DNA from: Isoetes taiwanensis
Taxonomy: Eukaryota; Streptophyta; Lycopodiopsida; Isoetales; Isoetaceae
Assembly (NCBI GenBank): GCA_021234155.1
Contig: JAJEKV010000175.1
Span: forward strand, 727,576 to 791,575
Reading direction: 5' to 3'
Length of the DNA stretch: 64,000 bases
The translations under genes were made by a program, and so were the position numbers. Position 1 is the stretch's first letter. Each line of letters begins with the position of its first letter. Shown piece by piece: positions 11,690 to 22,730 of the stretch. The notes beneath the pieces were generated by a model. The model had not been told where the DNA came from and searched no databases. It was given only the letters and a program-made list of their open reading frames with translations.

Positions 11690-12870
11690 TTCGGTGCCAC
11701 GGCCGAAGCACCTAAAACATAGCTTCTTCTCGATACACTCCCCGCTTCTTCTCCTTGATCGGTTTGTCTAGAATACGCTTTTACGCTGCCCCTTATGCAT
11801 TCTGCAAGGCTTACGGTCCCCAAAGTTCTTACCCTCGAGCTCTTCCTTGCTGCTGGCCTCCTCATGGCGTAGGGCCGCTGATTGCTTACTCGTACTGCCC
11901 TTTGGTACTGCCCGTGACTTTCCTTTGAAGGCCGACATTGCCTCCCCTGGTGTTGGTGGAGCTTCTTCCAAAGTTATGGCTTTATCCTCGGCCTCCAATG
12001 ACTTTGGGTTGATTGCTTGGACTAGCCTTTTGATATTGCTGTTCAATCCCTCAATGTAAGTTTCCACCGCTTGCCTTTTCGAAACTCCCGCATGAATTCC
12101 TCTGTGTACTTTGCTACTGACAGGGTACCCTGGTTCAATCAGAATTGCCGGATTCGGCCGCTAGTATGTGACCTAGGCACATAATGTTTCGCGAAAGGCC
12201 TTGGAGGTCTTGAATCAGCAACTATTCCTTTTGAGCTTATTGGACTTTATGTAGCCTTTCCACCAGATTCTAGCTGCTCCTATCAAGTTTACTGTCGCAA
12301 CCTTCCCTATATCCTTGTCCTTCATGCCATAAGAGTTGCCAAACTCCTCCATTTCGCTGCCGTGCTTACCTCCATACCGACTGTCCTTCCCCGAACTCCA
12401 CCCAACTTCCTAGTCTTCCACACATTGCTCATAGCACTGTCAACTTTCTTTTGATAGTCATCTGCCTACATGTGAAGTATCGGACTCACTTTCTGAGCTA
12501 GAACTGTCTTGGCTGTCTGAAATGTCTGATGAACTGGAGCTAGGTGGTGTTGGACTCCTTCTGTTTCTCCTTTTCCTCTTCCTGTCTCTGACATTTCCCT
12601 GATTGTCCTGCCCCTCCGGATGTGGCCCTTCCTCGATGCCTTGCTGAGGTAGCGGTGGGGGAGGTGGTGGTGCAGGTGCATATTCTTAGGCATTCATCAA
12701 TGGGGTGGCCCAGTGGATCAGCTGATGCATCTGAGTCCTCATCTGGACGAGCCTTGCGTTGATTGCTTCCGGCGTCATTTCCTTGTTGTTGTCGTCCTGA
12801 TCACGTCCGAATAGGTTTCTAGGTACCCACTGGTGATGTCGGCCTTGGCCTTGAGAACCTGAGCCTGTGT
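11690..12870 (-). pseudogene. gag (capsid and degenerate zinc knuckle)
   Basis: From about 12700 the minus strand reads a Pro-rich run, then RDRKRKRRNRRSPTPPSSSS and a Ser/Asp/Glu-rich tail. Around 12067 YIEGLNSNIKRLVQAINPKS matches the end of a Ty3-type capsid domain ('FI-x-GL-x-x-x-I-(Q/K)RLV-x-A'). Near 11735-11690 CFRCFGRGTEHMIAHLSC is a zinc knuckle with two extra residues compared with the C-x2-C-x4-H-x4-C form. Gag packages element RNA into particles. Stops and shifts break the frame repeatedly. Confidence 0.7.
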
Positions 12871-12889
12871 TCCTTGCTGCAAGGATTAA

Positions 12890-13095
12890 TCATCAATGCT
12901 TGTTATTTAAGTTACACAATCGATCATTCTTGCTTACAATTGAATTGTTGTTAGGTACAAAAGAAATTATGTGAAAATTCCACTTACAAGTCAAGATCAT
13001 GGTAAGACATTAATTAGTATATAGAAATACAATTCATGAAATACATGATAATATCTAAAAGAGAGATTATTCAATACAATTTAATTGAGGACAAA
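12890..13095. other. AT-rich junction upstream of gag
   Basis: AT-rich sequence between the gag start region and unrelated coding-like DNA. A 5' LTR end and primer-binding site were expected here and were not found. It may mark the breakpoint that removed the 5' LTR. Confidence 0.35.
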
Positions 13096-13099
13096 GCAA

Positions 13100-14630
13100 A
13101 TTCTTCCGTCATCGATGGCCCTTCATGTTCTTGAAGAAGTTCTTGATGTTCTTGAGATGTAGCCCGCTTCTTGCCGACGTTCTGCCAAGATCCTTGCGGC
13201 CTGATCCCCCTTCAAGTGCTCTAGCCATCCGGGGTCCGGGAGTTCGGTGCCGTTCTTGCCACCACCCGACAAATGTGCATCCCCGAGGTGGCCCCCCGAA
13301 GTCGAGGCGCTGAAGAGCTACCGATCTCTTGAAAAGGATGACATGGTCCGATCCGCGGTCTAGTCCGGGCGTCTTGCCCAAAGCCGGAGAGGGCTATGAG
13401 GAGCGCAATGCACTCTTCTCCTCTTAGGCTAAACTCCTTGTGGAATACTATCATCCGCCCCTTGGCTAAGAGCTGGAAGATAGTATCGCGCTGCTTGCCT
13501 TTACCCGCGATGTTTGGACCTCAGGCCTCTTCCGCCACCGCTTCCCCATAGATGTCTATTGCTACGGTGGTCTTCGTGGTCCCTCCACATTGTGGTAGCG
13601 TCTCTCAGTTGATGTTGGCGTGTGCCTCACGCCAACTCTGGAACGGATTTGGTCGGCTAGAGCTTGGACCCCTTCACGGCTTATACAATGCTTTGTATCT
13701 CTGCGGAACTCCTCTTTCGGGATGATGGGTTCCTCGTTGTTGATACATCTACCTTATCTGCTGATAAGCTTGTATATCCGACATACGTCTCCCGTGGGAG
13801 TGTGCATCGCTATTTCCCTTGGAAATTCTTGGTAGAAATAATCGATGAATCCACCTTTGTTCAGCATGCGATTAAGCCTGGGGAGCTCGTGGGATTACGA
13901 GACCTTCTTCTTAACAATGGGGAAGGTTGAGGATGTCGTTAGCCAAGATGTACTCCTGGTCGTCGATGATTCTTGGTGGCGGTACGTGATGCCAAGTGGT
14001 GGTTGAAAATCGCTTTAGTGTGCCTTCTGCCCTGGCTAGCTATTCCTCTCCATCCTTCTTTGCCTCTCTCATCTCCCAACTTGGGTTCTCCTCCCCTTCT
14101 TTGCTCGTAATCACCTTTCGTCTGCGGCAGATGGGTGTTCCCGATAAGCGCCATAGTACTCGTGCTTCGGTGGAGTCGATCTCATGGATGCGTCTGCTCC
14201 CTTCGGCGTCGAGGGTGCTAGATCTAAGGGGCTGAATTAATGACTCCTGGTTGGTTGACCGGCCTTTGTCTTGCATGAACAAAGCTAAGGCTGCTTGGTT
14301 TGAGAGGTATCTGTGCCTATGATGCTTATAGGTCATATAATCTGGTATGCTACGGTTCTATCCCACACCTTATTCTTGGCCTTAGCTCCCCCATCTATGG
14401 CTTGGATCGAGAGTCTAGAGAAACCCATTTCCCTCCTTTAGGTGGCAAACTAACTTCCAGGGTAGTATCTGCTTTGGTCATATTGGCAAATGATGTCGGT
14501 GTAATAGGGAGTCCTAGTCAATGTGGGCGTGGAGATCAAAGAGGTGATCGAAGACATGGAAAGCTTGGTCAGCAGGAAAATCACGGATGTGATTAAGCGC
14601 GTCATACCATCGACAAAGTTTGAGGGCCAT
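13100..14630 (-). pseudogene. Unrecognised degraded minus-strand protein-coding region
   Basis: Several minus-strand stretches read like protein but sit in different frames. 14630-14514 is ATG-started and reads MALKLCRWYDALNHI, ending in a stop after 38 residues. 14340-13940 contains HEYYGAYREHPSAADE. 13895-13765 contains LPRLNRMLNKGGF, then YFYQEFPREIAMHTP. 13725-13575 contains NEEPIIPKEEF and GVQALADQIRSRVG. 13560-13220 contains TTVAIDIYGEAVAEEA, then KGRMIVFHKEFSLRGEECIA. The order is consistent with one gene read from 14630 down and broken by small indels. I see no motif that names it. It could be a retroelement open frame or a plant gene fragment; the adjacent chromovirus starts right below it. 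Confidence 0.35.
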
Positions 14631-14736
14631 TGAGCGAGAGGAGTCACGAAAAGCGGTTTGTGAAGATGGGCAAGGAGCTAGAAGATCGCTTAAAGGGGTG
14701 AGAGCGGTTTGATGGGGAAAATGACAAATGAGGGCC

Positions 14737-14744
14737 CTTTTATA
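14737..14744 (-). promoter_or_regulatory. TATA box (CTATAAAAGG)
   Basis: Minus strand reads CTATAAAAGGGCCC, an excellent plant TATA box, about 107 bp upstream of the ATG at 14630. It could be a gene core promoter or the promoter of an LTR whose ends I cannot define. Confidence 0.5.
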
Positions 14745-14899
14745 GACTAGGGGTGCCTCGGGTTCCCGTGCACAAGGGGTTCTTGATGGGAAAAACTTCT
14801 TCTATGGCTATGGGTGTCCAAATAAACTATCATGAAGTGCAAATCTAAGCAAAACAAAGCAAGAGACACTACATGGCGGTTTGTTGGATCAAAATTGGT

Positions 14900-15195
14900 C
14901 AAATTAGGCCAAAAGGGCCAAAAATCGGGAGGGTTCGCCGAAAAGGGCCTTAAGCTGGCTAGGAAAAGGTGTTTGGCGCTGGACCCACCCGGTTTAAAAT
15001 TTTGAAGCAAATTTGGCAATTTTTAAGGTTGGAAAGATCCTAACATGACTAATTGATCAATTCTAGCCTAGCATGCAGCTTTTCCCGAGAAAGCAAAATG
15101 GACACCTCAAAGGAAATAGGGGGTTCACGAAAGGGCTTTCCAAACTGGCCGGAAAGGGGGTTTAGCACGGACCCACCGGTTTAGCCATTTTATTT
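14900..15195 (+). repeat. Two diverged copies of a block of about 65 bp
   Basis: A block ending GACCCACC(C)GGTTTA occurs at about 14928-14995 and 15122-15183, about 190 bp apart and both in plus orientation. The copies share TTCrCGAAAgGGcyTT and the GGACCCACC end with many substitutions. Function unknown. Confidence 0.5.
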
Positions 15196-15840
15196 TGCTC
15201 GAGATTCAATTTTTCTAATTAGGGATAGAATAATTGAACTATTACAAGTTAGATACAAGAAATTTTAGTACAATTTGACTTCTCTAACTACCTCTTTACA
15301 TCGATTTTACAAGGCGAAGGAGATATATATTAATAAGGATAGTCGGTTTACACCAAAATTTTAATTACAATACAAATTGAGGAGGTTCAAGGGTGCTCCT
15401 TGGGGATCCTCCGGTGCCAAGTGGAGATCCTTGGCATTACGGTCACCCTCTTAGTGGATTGTAAGTTGCCCTCCCTCAAAAAGTTGGGTCAGCTCCCGCT
15501 TCTACCACCGCACTGTGAGGGACCCGTGTCGTCCAAAGATGTCACCCTATAGTCTCTGCGATTTTAACTCCTCGCGATAACTTTCGCATCAGCGCCAAAA
15601 GGAGTTTTCCTCATCGAGATTAGTGCATCATGGAAGTGCTTTAATCTCCCGTAAAACACGGCAAGGCAAGGAGAGTTAGGCCCATGGTGACCTTCTTCAC
15701 TTTTCAGACGGAGGTGGCGCTTTGGCCGTTCTTCGGGGCCGACTCACCTTCTCGACATACCGGCCCACGCTTCTGGCCGACAAGATACTATTGTACTGGC
15801 CCAAATGACGAGGTAATTTGTAGGCCTTCATCTTTCGCTT
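15195..15840. other. No gene recognised
   Basis: Mixed-composition sequence without a supported reading frame or repeat. Confidence 0.3.
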
Positions 15841-15857
15841 TGAATTCATGCATGGGG

Positions 15858-16372
15858 AAAAGCAAAAGAGTGGCTTAAATAATAAAGGGAAGGGAAAGAA
15901 AGAAAAGGGAAGTAAATGGGAGAAGGGAAGGGAAAGGGGCAAGAGGAAAGAGGGAAATGGGAAAAGAGAAGCAGAAAAAAGGCAAGGGGTAAAGAGGAAG
16001 AGGATGGGGAAAAGGAAGAAAATGGGGGCGCATGAAAAAGGTGGGGAAAGAGAGCGAAAAAAGGGCATGGAAAATGGGAAAGGGAAAGTGAAAAGGAAAA
16101 AAGAAAAAATGAAGGGGAAAAGGAAAGGGAAAATGGGAAGGGCAGGCAAAGATGAAAAGGGAAGGAAAAAAGGTCCGTCAAAAAAAAAAAAAAAAAGGAA
16201 AATGAGAAAGGGAAAAGGAAGGGAAGAGAAGGGGTAAAAAGGAAAAAAAAAGGAAAAGGAAAAGAAGATGTGTAGGAAAAATGAGAAAAAAAAGAAAAGG
16301 AAAAAGGAAGTATATAGGAAAACGAGGAAAAAGGGAAATCACGAGATAAAGCAAAAAGGCAAAGGAAGAGGA
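15858..16372 (+). repeat. Polypurine (A/G) tract, about 0.5 kb
   Basis: The plus strand is almost entirely A and G for about 515 bp, built from irregular GGGAAA/GAAAAG words with a pure A run near 16180-16197. The strand asymmetry leaves both strands open in several frames (Lys/Gly/Glu-rich on plus, Phe/Pro/Ser/Leu-rich on minus), which is a compositional artefact. Such tracts can form triplex (H-) DNA. Confidence 0.9.
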
Positions 16373-16493
16373 AGGGTGTCAATGCACAAAACCTCTTAAA
16401 AGCTCAAGAATCTTGGCTTGGTTTTCTAATATCAGATTTATGAAAAAGAGTCTGAGCTAAATAGGTTTTCATCCAAAAACATTCCCAACTTAT

Positions 16494-16521
16494 GCCCAGC
16501 AACGCTGGGCACCATTACTAG
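16494..16521 (+). mobile_element. Helitron 3' terminus (copy D)
   Basis: A hairpin GCCCAGCAACGCTGGGC (16494-16510) is followed seven bases later by CTAG and then T. A short GC-rich hairpin just before CTRR, with a T target base, is the diagnostic 3' end of a Helitron. The terminus is nearly identical to that at 37790-37816. No matching 5' end was found upstream, so the body is undefined or truncated. Confidence 0.75.
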
Positions 16522-17130
16522 TAAACTTTAATGTCTTTTATTGTTAAGTTAAATGTCATCGTAATGATAGCATAACACTACCTTCTATATGATATATTTA
16601 TAAAGCTAATGCAGTGCCCCAGGGGGAGCATGAGAGCACATGTCTAATCCTTCAATACGTTAACTAACACCTTCTCTATGTAACATTATTGTCTAGATAT
16701 TACTTGTGTAACTGTACTTATTAAGTCCTACTCTAAATATAATTTTACTATCGTAATTAATTCCCTTAGATATCTCTGGCATGGACTACGCTTGTTCATG
16801 ATCGTCTTGTTAAAATACTTCATGTACTATGAGGGTCTATATGATATTAAAATAAAATGTATGCTCGGGGTTCGAAACCCGAAGTCATAAAGTGAAAACT
16901 AACCGAAATCTTAGTAAGTAATGTTAAAATTTACATGTCATTATTAATACGTATATGTACTTTTGTATAACATATAGTGTCTTGAATATGTTCCAAGAAA
17001 GCTTGATATGTATCCTTAATATCACCTACCTTGATAGGTCCGCTCTCTATAAGGTGGGGAGACTTGTCTAACAACTCTGTGTGTTGGCCCGGAGAAAGAG
17101 CGGCCTTGATCTTGAGGACATCATCATTTC
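16522..17130. other. No gene recognised
   Basis: AT-rich sequence without a supported gene. A B-box-like string at 16868-16878 was considered and rejected as a SINE because no A box accompanies it. Confidence 0.3.
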
Positions 17131-17131
17131 T

Positions 17132-17835
17132 AAGGTGGCACACTCACCCCGGTTTTTGGTCCACTGTTGAAAACATTAGTTTTGGTAGGTCTACATGTCC
17201 TGTTTTCAAAGAATCCTACATGTGGATTTGTGGAGGTATGGTTTTGTTCGATAATGGTGTTCTTTTTTTAGTGGACTAAAACATCCACTGTTGTTTTGTA
17301 GTTTCTTCTATTGTGACATGTCATTTTATAATACAATCCACTGTAGGAAAGAATACTTGAATTTCTACATGTCTAATAATTCTATTGTCACATGTCTTTA
17401 TAGATGTAGGAAAGAATATTTGATTCTCTACATGTCCCATACTTCCATTCACATGTCTTTATAGTAGTAGGACCCAGTACTTTTTTGCTAAGGCATTGTA
17501 GGAAGAATACATGAATTACGACATGTGTAATACTTCTATTGTCACATGTCTTTATAGAAGTAGGGAAAGAATATTTGATTCTCTACATGTCATTGCTTCC
17601 ATGTCACATGTCTTTATAGTAGTAGGGCAGAGTACTTTATTTGCTAAGGCATTGTAGGAAAGAATACATGAATTACGACATGTGTAATATTTCTATTGTC
17701 ACATGTCTATAGAAGTAGGAAAGAATACTTGATTCTCTACATGTCCTATCCTTCCATATCACGGGTCTTTAAAGTGGTAGGACAGAGTACTTGATTTGCT
17801 ACATGTGATGCGTACGGCACGATCACATGTCCTTA
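17132..17835 (+). repeat. Tandem repeat, about 156 bp period, of ACATGTC/AGTAGGA words
   Basis: The phrase AGGCATTGTAGGA recurs at 17491 and 17647 (156 bp), and a related TGTAGGAAAGAATAC near 17342 marks an earlier copy. Within each unit two sub-blocks alternate CTACATGTC, TTCTATTGTCACATGTC and TTTATAGAAGTAGGA. About three full copies are visible, with degenerate flanks. The left edge (CACACTCACCCC at about 17138) resembles the ends of elements at 33020 and 43087. Confidence 0.8.
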
Positions 17836-18054
17836 TACTAGTATTCCATGCAAGACAAGTTACTTCAACTACTTCAATTACTTAACGCCTATTTTGGCAT
17901 AACAAAACCATCAAAATTTGATTTGTATTCCTTGAGGGGGTGCAGGACCGTTCGCGAGAAATCCTAAGCATTAATGTCATAGGACCATGCAAAATCCTAA
18001 CAATATCCTAACGTCATCAAGTCCATGTCCATGTCATTCATATCTTGGCATTCA

Positions 18055-18975
18055 TGTGTTGGAGCCTACGTGGCATGTTGAAGCCTTAGTGGCATGTTGG
18101 GCGTAGGTGGCACAAGTTGGAGCCTAGGTGGCATGTTAGAGCTCGCATTGGCATGTTGGAGCCCGGTGGCATGTTGTAGCCTCACGTGGCATGTTGGTGA
18201 TGGTGGCATGTTTGAGCCACGCTGGCATGCTTGAGCCTGGGTGGCACGTTGGAACCAACTTGGCATGTTGGAGCCTATGTGGCATGTTGGAGCCCGTGGC
18301 ATGTTGAAGCCTAGGTGGCATGCTGGGTGGCATGTTGGAGCCCGTGGCATGTTGGAGCCTGGGTGGCACGTTGGAGCCTGGGTGGCATGCTAGACTCACG
18401 GGGGCATGTTGGAGCCTAGTTGGCATGTTGGAGCCTAGGTGGCATATTTGAGCCACCTTGGCATATTGCTTGAGCCTAGGTGGCAACGTTGGAGCCAACT
18501 TAGCATGTTGGAGCTCACGTGGCATGTTGGAGCCCGTGGCATGTTGGAGCCTAGGTGGCATGTTGGAGCCTAGGTGGCATGCTAGGGTGGCATGTTGGAG
18601 CCCACGTGGCATGTTGGGCGTGGGTGGCATGTTGGAGCCTAGGGTGGCACGTTTGAGCCACATTGACGCGGGAGGCCTAGGTGGCATGTTGGAGCCACCT
18701 TGGCATGTTGGAGCCACCTTGGCATGTTGGAGCCTAGGTGGCAACGTTGGAGCCTAGGTGGCATGCTGGAGCTCACGAGGCATGTTGGAGCCTGGCTGGC
18801 ATGTTGGAGCCCACGGGCATGTTGGAAGCCCGTGGCATGTTGGAGCCTGGGTGGCATGTTGAGCCACCTTGGCATGCTTGAGCCTAGGTGGCACGTTGGT
18901 TTCAACTTGGCATGTTGGAACTCACGCGTGGCATGTTGGAGCCTGGTGGCATGTTATAGCCTAGGTGGCCATACC
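18055..18975 (-). repeat. 19-bp minisatellite, array 1
   Basis: A unit close to TTGGAGCCTAGGTGGCATG (plus strand) is repeated several dozen times with substitutions and 1-3 bp length changes. Read on the minus strand it is the same unit as the array at 23855-25230, so the two arrays are inverted relative to each other. Stop codons are rare in the unit, so long spurious frames occur. Confidence 0.95.
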
Positions 18976-21320
18976 CCGGAGACCAGGACATCACAAAGGT
19001 TACCGGCAGCAACGGTGCTCCTGCGGGAGGGCAAATGCCAATGCCTCCCTTCCCTAACCCCGTTTCCTATGCACCATTGAATTCTCCATTCGTGTAACTT
19101 GTGGCGAAAGCAAAAAATTCAAGATATGTCCGGAGAACATATCAAAACCGCTAGTTCCCGCAATGACCGGTAGAAACCCAAGTGTTTTGTCGATTCGCAA
19201 GCATAAAGGTTCTAAATGGAGATTTGACTTAAGCGTATGTCGTCCAAAACAAATTACCCTAGGGACCAAGTTAATCGGTCATTTTTTGCAAAGAAAAGAA
19301 ACACGAACCCTCACATGGCAAGATTCTCCTCAGACCCTCTAAAGGCCAATTCACTACGAACGTGTTGGACATGAGCTACTTTGGCCCGGAGCAAGGGTAG
19401 TCTTACTCGCCTAACTAAACTTGGTCTCCGTGGTAATGTCGTGTTTTGAGTCCGCTGGCGGTCGGATCACGCCTCGGGGGGGAGTTGCGGCCCAGGCGGG
19501 CCAAGGACCCTCCGAGGGAGAGGACCTTTGGGACGAACTTCTTGGAAGGTTTTGGGGCTCCATCTTACGGCGTCCAACGCCCCACCACTACCTCATGACA
19601 TTGTGCAAGATCCTGGTCCAATCCGGCTGGGGTATGGCCTCCAAAAAACGTAAACCTTTGTGCGCGTTCTTGGGTTATTGTAGGGTTTACGTTATGGAGG
19701 TCGGGATTTTTATTCATTGCGCTTTGAGACATGGTCGAAGCCGCAGCTTGAAAACAAGAAGCAATAGAAACCGGACAAATGGGTTTGGATTTACCAAGGT
19801 AGGCTTTCCTACCAAGTGCTCCTCAGGAGGGCAAATGCCAATGCCTCCCTTCCGGAACCAGTTTCCCTATCCGACCCAGTTGAATTCTCCATTCAAGTAA
19901 CTTGCTTCGAAAGCAGGCTCAAGAAAATTCAAGACTGTCGGAGAACATATCCCTCCAAAGTGTCCTTCGGTCGGCCAGGTGTAGAAACCCAAGTGTTTTG
20001 TCGTTCGGCGCACAAAGGTTCACAATGGAGATTTGACCGCCATGTCGTCCTAAACAACGAAATTACCCTGGGGACCAAGTTACATGGTCATTTTTGCAAA
20101 GAAAAGAAACCACTAACCCTCTACATGGCGGTGATTCCGCACCCTCCGCTAAGGCCAATTCACTCTGAACGTGCGTGTTGGACATGAGCTACTTTGGCTT
20201 TCCGAGCGAGGGGTGGTCTTCTGCCCACGAAACTTGGTCTCGTGGTAATGTTGATGTTTGAAACCGTTGGCGAAGTCGTATCACGCCTCGGTGGGAGAGT
20301 TGCGGTCCGGTGGCCAAGGACCCTCCGTGAGAGGACCTTTGGGACGAACTTCTTACGGAAGGTTTTAGGGCTCCGTCTTACCGCAAGCATCAACGCCTCT
20401 CCCACCTCATGACATTGTGCAAGATCCCGGTCCAACGGCTGGGGTATGGTCTCCAAAACATAAACCCCGTGGCGTTGCTAGGTTATTTTGTAGGGTTTAC
20501 GTTATGGAGGTCGAGTTTTTATTCCGTCAGCACTTGAGACATGGTCGAGAAGCTGCAGTTGAAAACAAGAAGCAATAGAAATCGAATTTAAATGGGGTTT
20601 GGATTTACCGAGGCAAGCTTTCCTACCAAGGTGCTCCTCCCGAGGGCAATGCCAATGCCTCCTTCCCGAACCCGGTTTCCCTATCCGACCGCTGAATTCT
20701 CCATTCAAGTAACTTGCTTGAAAGCGTGCCCAAGAAAATTCAAAGATCCGTCAGGAGAACATATCCCTCGCAAAGTGTCTACGCAATCGATCGTAGAAAC
20801 CCAGTGTTTTTGTCGTTCGGCAAGCACAAAGGCTCGGAATGGAGATTTGACTTCGCCGTATGTCGTCAAACAAAGAAATTACCCTAGGGACCAAGTTACA
20901 CGCTCATTTTTGTAGCAAAAGAAATACGAACCCTCTACATGGCGGTATTTTTGCACCCTCCGGGCTAAGGCCAATTCACTGAGCGTGTTGGACATGAGCT
21001 ACTTTAGCTTAGGGAGGCGGTGGTCTTCTACGCCCGAAACTTGGTCTCCGGGTAATGTCGATGTTTTAGAAGTCCGTTGGCAGAGTCGGATCACGTTCGG
21101 GATGGGAGAGTTGCCCGCCCATGGCCAAGGACCCTCCAGAGGACCCTTTGGGGCGAACTTCTTTTATGAAGGTTTAGGGCTCAGGTCTTAAAGCGTCAAC
21201 GCCCTCCCACTACCTCATGACATTGTGCAAGATCTTGGTCCAATCTGGCTGGGTATGGCCTCCCAAAGCGCAAACCACGTAGCTTTGCGGGTTATTGTAG
21301 GGTTTTACGTTATGGAGGCC
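18976..21320 (+). repeat. Tandem array of a unit of about 0.8 kb (about three copies, direct)
   Basis: The phrase GCAAATGCCAATGCCTCC occurs at 19031 and 19831, and a variant near 20646, giving periods of 800 and about 815 bp. Each unit carries the same ordered landmarks, for example GAATTCTCCATTC, GAACATATC, CCCAAGTGTTTTGTCG, TTGGACATGAGCTACTTT, GGACCTTTGGGACGAACTTC and GTAGGGTTTACGTTATGGAGG. Copies differ by many substitutions and small indels. No protein motif was recognised on either strand. Confidence 0.92.
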
Positions 21321-21825
21321 AAAACGGGTCGATTGCATGGAACTGGTGTACCTTTTTCAAACATGCATGCGAACCATGGCCGTGAAATACCGGAATTTTG
21401 GATCTATTGGCGATCCCGAATCATTTAAAAAAAATTGCTACTACAAAATGTGTTTATTGACTTCTAATTGCGACATCGAGGAGGATAAATCCAAACCCCA
21501 TTTAAAATTAGGTTTCTATTGCTTCTTGTTTTCAACTTCAGCTTTTCACCATGTCTCAAGTGCAATCGAATAAAACTCGACCTCCATAACGTAAACCCTA
21601 CAATAACCCAGCAACGCATAGGGGTTCACGCTTTTGGAGGCCAAAACGCGGTCGACTTATTTGATAACGGGTGGACCATTTCTAAACATGCATGGGGAGC
21701 CATGAGAACTGAAATAACAGAGTTTAGATCTATTGGCCAACCCGAGTGATCCCAAACAATTTTGCTACTTTGCATAAAGCTGCTTTTAATTGCAAAACTA
21801 GGAGGAGATTAATCCAAACCCCATT
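21318..21825 (+). repeat. Two copies of a 170-185 bp module at the inversion centre
   Basis: Blocks starting GGCCAAAACG(G/C)GGTCGA at about 21318 and 21643 are homologous along their length and lie in the same orientation. They share AACATGCATG, GGATCTATTGGC-like and GAGGA(G)AT(A/T)AATCCAAACCCC. Each is followed by a partial inverted copy of the 0.8-kb unit. A third short trace, GCCAAAACGGGTCGACTT, lies near 22569. Confidence 0.75.
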
Positions 21826-22565
21826 TTGTCGAAGCTTATTGCTTCTTGTTTTAATCGCAGCTTTCTCGACCATGTCTCAAGTGCAAGCGAATAAAACTTC
21901 GACCTCCATAACGTAAACCCTACAATAACCTAGCAACGCATTGGGGTTTGTGTTTTGGAGGCCATACCCCGGCCCATTGGACCAGGATCTTGCACAATGT
22001 CATGAGGTAGTGGGAGGCGTTGACGCCCGTAAGGCGGAGCCCCTAAAACCTTCCGGGTAAGAAGTTCGACCCAAGGTCCTCTCTGAGGGTCTCGGCCCTG
22101 GGCGGGCAACTCTCCCACCGGGCTGTGATCTAACGACTGCATAACGGTTCGAAACATCACATTACCCCGGAGACCAAGTTTAGGTAAGACCACCCCGCCT
22201 CCTGAAAGTAGCTAATGTCCAACATGTTCGTGGTGAATTGGCCTTAGCGGAGGGTGCATCATACGCCATGTAGAGGGTTAATGTTTCTTTTGTTGCAAAA
22301 AATGACCGGTGTAACTTGGTTCCTACGGTAATTCGGCATTTGGGGACGACATGGCAAAGTCAAATCTCCATTCAGAGTTTGTACTTCCGAACGACAAAAC
22401 ACTTGGGTTTCTACGATTGGCCGCTTGCGGGGACACTTTTATGGAGGATATGTTCTCCTGGCAGATCTTGAATTTTTTGAGCCTTTCGAAGCAAATTACC
22501 GAATGGAGAATTCAACCCCAAGGGAGGCATTGGCATTTGCCCTCCTGGGAGCACTGTAGGGAAGC
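21480..22565 (-). repeat. Inverted copies of the 0.8-kb unit
   Basis: From about 21500 the landmarks appear as reverse complements: CCTCCATAACGTAAACCCTACAATAACC occurs at about 21580 and 21905. Then, in reversed order, come the GAAGTTCG..CCAAGGTCC block, AGTAGCTAATGTCCAA, AAACACTTGGGTTTC and GGAGGCATTGGCATTTGCC near 22525. One partial and one nearly full copy are present. Confidence 0.9.
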
Positions 22566-22631
22566 ATTGCCAAAACGGGTCGACTTCTTTGATAACGCGC
22601 TCGTGACGCCTCGGGAAATCCAAATATATAT

Positions 22632-22632
<1 letters not shown>

Positions 22633-22705
<73 letters not shown>

Positions 22706-22730
22706 GATATAGATAGATAGAGAGAGAGAA
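22633..22730 (+). repeat. (GA)n / (GATA)n microsatellite
   Basis: Nearly pure GA dinucleotides with interspersed ATAGA units. Confidence 0.97.

Larger units (their letters stand above)
5603..12900 (-). mobile_element. Decayed Ty3/gypsy chromovirus (3' LTR, pol, gag)
   Basis: Reading the minus strand from about 12900 down gives gag, protease, reverse transcriptase, RNase H, integrase and chromodomain, then a polypurine tract and a 3' LTR. This order, with integrase last, defines Ty3/gypsy, and the chromodomain puts it among chromoviruses. The long LTR suggests the Tekay/Del group, which is an inference. Frames change many times and stops are frequent, so no active polyprotein remains. The matching 5' LTR and primer-binding site are not recognisable above 12900: the sequence there is AT-rich and then becomes unrelated coding-like DNA. 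The element is therefore 5'-truncated or rearranged. Confidence 0.85.

Noticed and set aside
12900-15200. 5' LTR of the chromovirus
   Set aside because: None of the ordered blocks shared by the LTRs at 5603-7256 and 33032-34569 could be found here, and there is no primer-binding site.
15697-16382. Long open frames on both strands (Lys/Gly-rich plus, Phe/Pro/Ser-rich minus)
   Set aside because: They arise from the A/G-only composition, which nearly excludes stop codons. No protein features.
16868-16878. GGTTCGAAACC as a tRNA or SINE B-box
   Set aside because: No A-box at the right spacing upstream and no tRNA folding around it.
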